64,000 bases of DNA from Trichomonas vaginalis G3 (taxonomy: Eukaryota > Parabasalia > Trichomonadida > Trichomonadidae). Every line of letters starts with the position of its first letter. The first letter of the stretch is position 1. The position numbers and the translations under genes are program-made. This document shows positions 62,191-64,000 of the stretch, in pieces. The stretch lies in assembly GCF_026262505.1 (NCBI RefSeq), contig NC_067208.1, positions 16,005,962-16,069,961 on the forward strand. The letters are read 5' to 3'. The notes under the pieces were generated by a model, which ran no database searches, was not told the origin of the DNA, and saw only the letters and a program-made list of their open reading frames with translations.

Positions 62191-64000
62191 ATGCCCCAAT
62201 ATAGAATGGATAGAAAATCTGCTAGAATAAAAGCAGAGTTGCAAGATATGGTTGGAGAGTTTCGAAGAATTTAAAAATATAGGAAGGGAAGACCCATAAA
62301 AGTCTATGACAAACTGGCTGGTCTGACCTACGAAATGGATTTGGAAACAGCACGTGCCAATTATCCAAACAGACTAGAGAGGTTAGAAGAAGAACGTCTT
62401 ATGGACATGCCTTTCGATGTTAGTGAACCTCAAGTTGAAGGACACGACGCTTTGCCAGATTCTACTGGAAACATGACGAACAATTGCATCCTTTGAGAAG
62501 GAAAAAAGGAAAAAGGTGAAGACGCACATGCTCCCATGAAAAGAACAAGATTATGCATATGAGAAGTACCGTGAAGTTAGAAGTCAAATTACTTCTGGTC
62601 GAACCTTTACAGTAAACTTTGACGAAGGAAAGAACAAAGAAGGCTTCATGGGTGTACTTGCTGCCATACAAGACGGAAATAAGAAAGGACACAATCTCAG
62701 ATTGACCATAACAGATTTGGATGGTCACATTTACTATGCATATGGCAATGTCACAACAGCTGCAATGCTTCTTGACGCTTTCAAGACTACAAAGAGAGAA
62801 CAAATGGTTGACTCAGACTCAGACATTTTGAATGCAATTGAAGGAATTGCAAGTGTCAAGTTCGAATGGTACCACCTAACCCTCAAGCAGTCAGACAACA
62901 TGCTGGATACTTCCCTTCCAGAAATAAGTCTGACATTGACTTGACAAGGTATGGAATTTACAATTCAATTGAAACAATTGTCAATGAACTTGCATTCTTA
63001 CATGTCTCAGGAACTCTGGTCTTGTTACAGATAGAGAAAATGAAGTATCTTGAGTCATGTGTGAAGACAAGGTACATTCTCAGAGGTCAATTGGCAAAAA
63101 TTGCACCGTTGCAAATGTCAAATATCCGAGTCAACATACCTACAGCTAAAGGTTCTTCACATGACGACTATGTTGTTGACTTCAAATTGCCATGGTTGAA
63201 GATTGTAATTGTCCACAACCACTTCATGTTGAACGAAAGTCTTACAAACCCATTGTTCGGAAAAGGCAAGTGCAACATTGTCAGAGCTGTAAACATTCTT
63301 TTCGAGAAAGGTTTGTTGGAACCAATTCCAGATGACAAGCTGACAGAAACTTTTGTACCAAAAGACGAAACAAACTTTTCACTGTTTAGCAAGACCAAAA
63401 GTTGTTCAGACAAAGTTCTAGTACAAAAGAAGTACACAATTCCACAAGGAGTTGGATTGTTCGGATACCAACCTGAACCAGAAGAACTTCCAATGAGGTT
63501 GCAAGAAACTTCAAGATGCTATAAACAAACTTCCATTGAGACATCCAATTGACGTCAAATTGTATTGGAGAGCATCTGAGTTAGGTCAGAAGGTTTTATA
63601 TGAAACAGGTTGCTTCGACGATGTTTATGAGATAACAGGAGAAGTTTCTCAGAAGATAAGAGACTCACTTGAATTTCCACAAACTGGACCAACTGGTTGC
63701 GACAAGTTCGACTCAGATGAAAAGATATATATTGTCGACCTTAACGCTGCATACATGAGGTTTGTCCAATATATTCCGACTGGAATTCCAAACGAAGATG
63801 GTGAGTTCCCGGGAAGGAACTATACAGTTGGAAAAGTCATACAACAACTGTATGATATTAGGAAAGCTTCAAACCCAAACTTGCAATGACACTCAATTGC
63901 TTATGAATTCGACATGGGGATATTCCATTAAGAAACCTCAAGAGATGAAGAGTAAACATTATGAGAAGGTCGACAACTTTGTTGAAAGGTTTTCTCCTTT
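62191..64000 (+). pseudogene. Second copy: B-family DNA polymerase (runs off the window)
   Basis: Counterpart of 40177-41997; the motif A region (VDLNAAYMRFVQYIP) is visible. Broken several times. Confidence 0.7.

Larger units (their letters stand above)
55338..64000. mobile_element. Polinton 2, second copy (continues past the window)
   Basis: Co-linear with 33350-41997: terminal repeat at about 55338, EF-hand-like gene near 55645, then methyltransferase, penton-like, fibre, integrase, amphipathic protein and polymerase. It appears broken dozens of times, yet long stretches (for example about 57.8-58.3 kb) are essentially identical to the first copy. As a biological fossil it would have to be very young; the pattern fits low-accuracy sequence better. 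Confidence 0.8.

Noticed and set aside
55338-64000. An ancient decayed second Polinton 2
   Set aside because: Near absence of substitutions, with many one-base length changes and a left-to-right gradient, argues against age.

Overview
The window looks like nuclear DNA of a trichomonad parasite, most likely Trichomonas vaginalis or a close relative. It is very A+T rich, the cellular genes have no visible introns, TCACTTTT-type initiators lie 33-44 bases before several start codons, and the space is crowded with Maverick/Polinton elements, a Mutator-like transposon and a homogeneous satellite. This assignment is inferred from sequence character and element content, not from a search.

Layout. 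(1) 1-16894: right part of Polinton 1, entering from the left edge: B-family DNA polymerase with an internal HNH domain, integrase, a primase/SF3-helicase cassette bounded by 33-bp inverted repeats and inverted 119-bp subrepeats (4730-7770), a KilA-N gene, a phage-like fibre, candidate minor capsid genes, an A32-type packaging ATPase, a double-jelly-roll capsid candidate, two small amphipathic proteins and a terminal inverted repeat ending at 16894. Several of its genes are broken. (2) 16995-21683: a Mutator-like (MULE) transposase gene split by a second DNA transposon (17373-20381) with ~100-bp terminal inverted repeats and a 7-bp target duplication. (3) 21762-24398: 22 near-identical copies of a 120-bp satellite. 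(4) 24399-33349: host-like DNA with a candidate structured RNA (24440-24501), a small membrane protein, a 242-residue protein and an 824-residue P/Q-rich protein with eleven PPGF motifs. (5) 33350 to about 44900: Polinton 2, with an EF-hand-like protein, a D12 adenine methyltransferase, penton-like protein, fibre, integrase, amphipathic proteins, a divergent B-family polymerase and an iteron-rich spacer; most of its genes look whole, but no packaging ATPase or major capsid gene is visible.

(6) About 45183-64000 is a second copy of satellite, host block and Polinton 2 (matching roughly 23.5-42.0 kb). It differs from the first copy mainly by single-base insertions and deletions, equally in coding and non-coding DNA and densest near its left end. 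This looks more like unpolished long-read sequence or a misassembled haplotype than an old duplication. The join lies beside an inverted fragment of the primase/helicase gene (44941-45182).

How the parts fit: the two Polintons are strongly diverged in polymerase and integrase, yet share 37-bp termini, an A/T-rich motif before start codons, a repeat next to KilA-N sequence, and a fibre-tip domain about 93% identical in protein. This points to modular exchange between co-resident virus-like elements.
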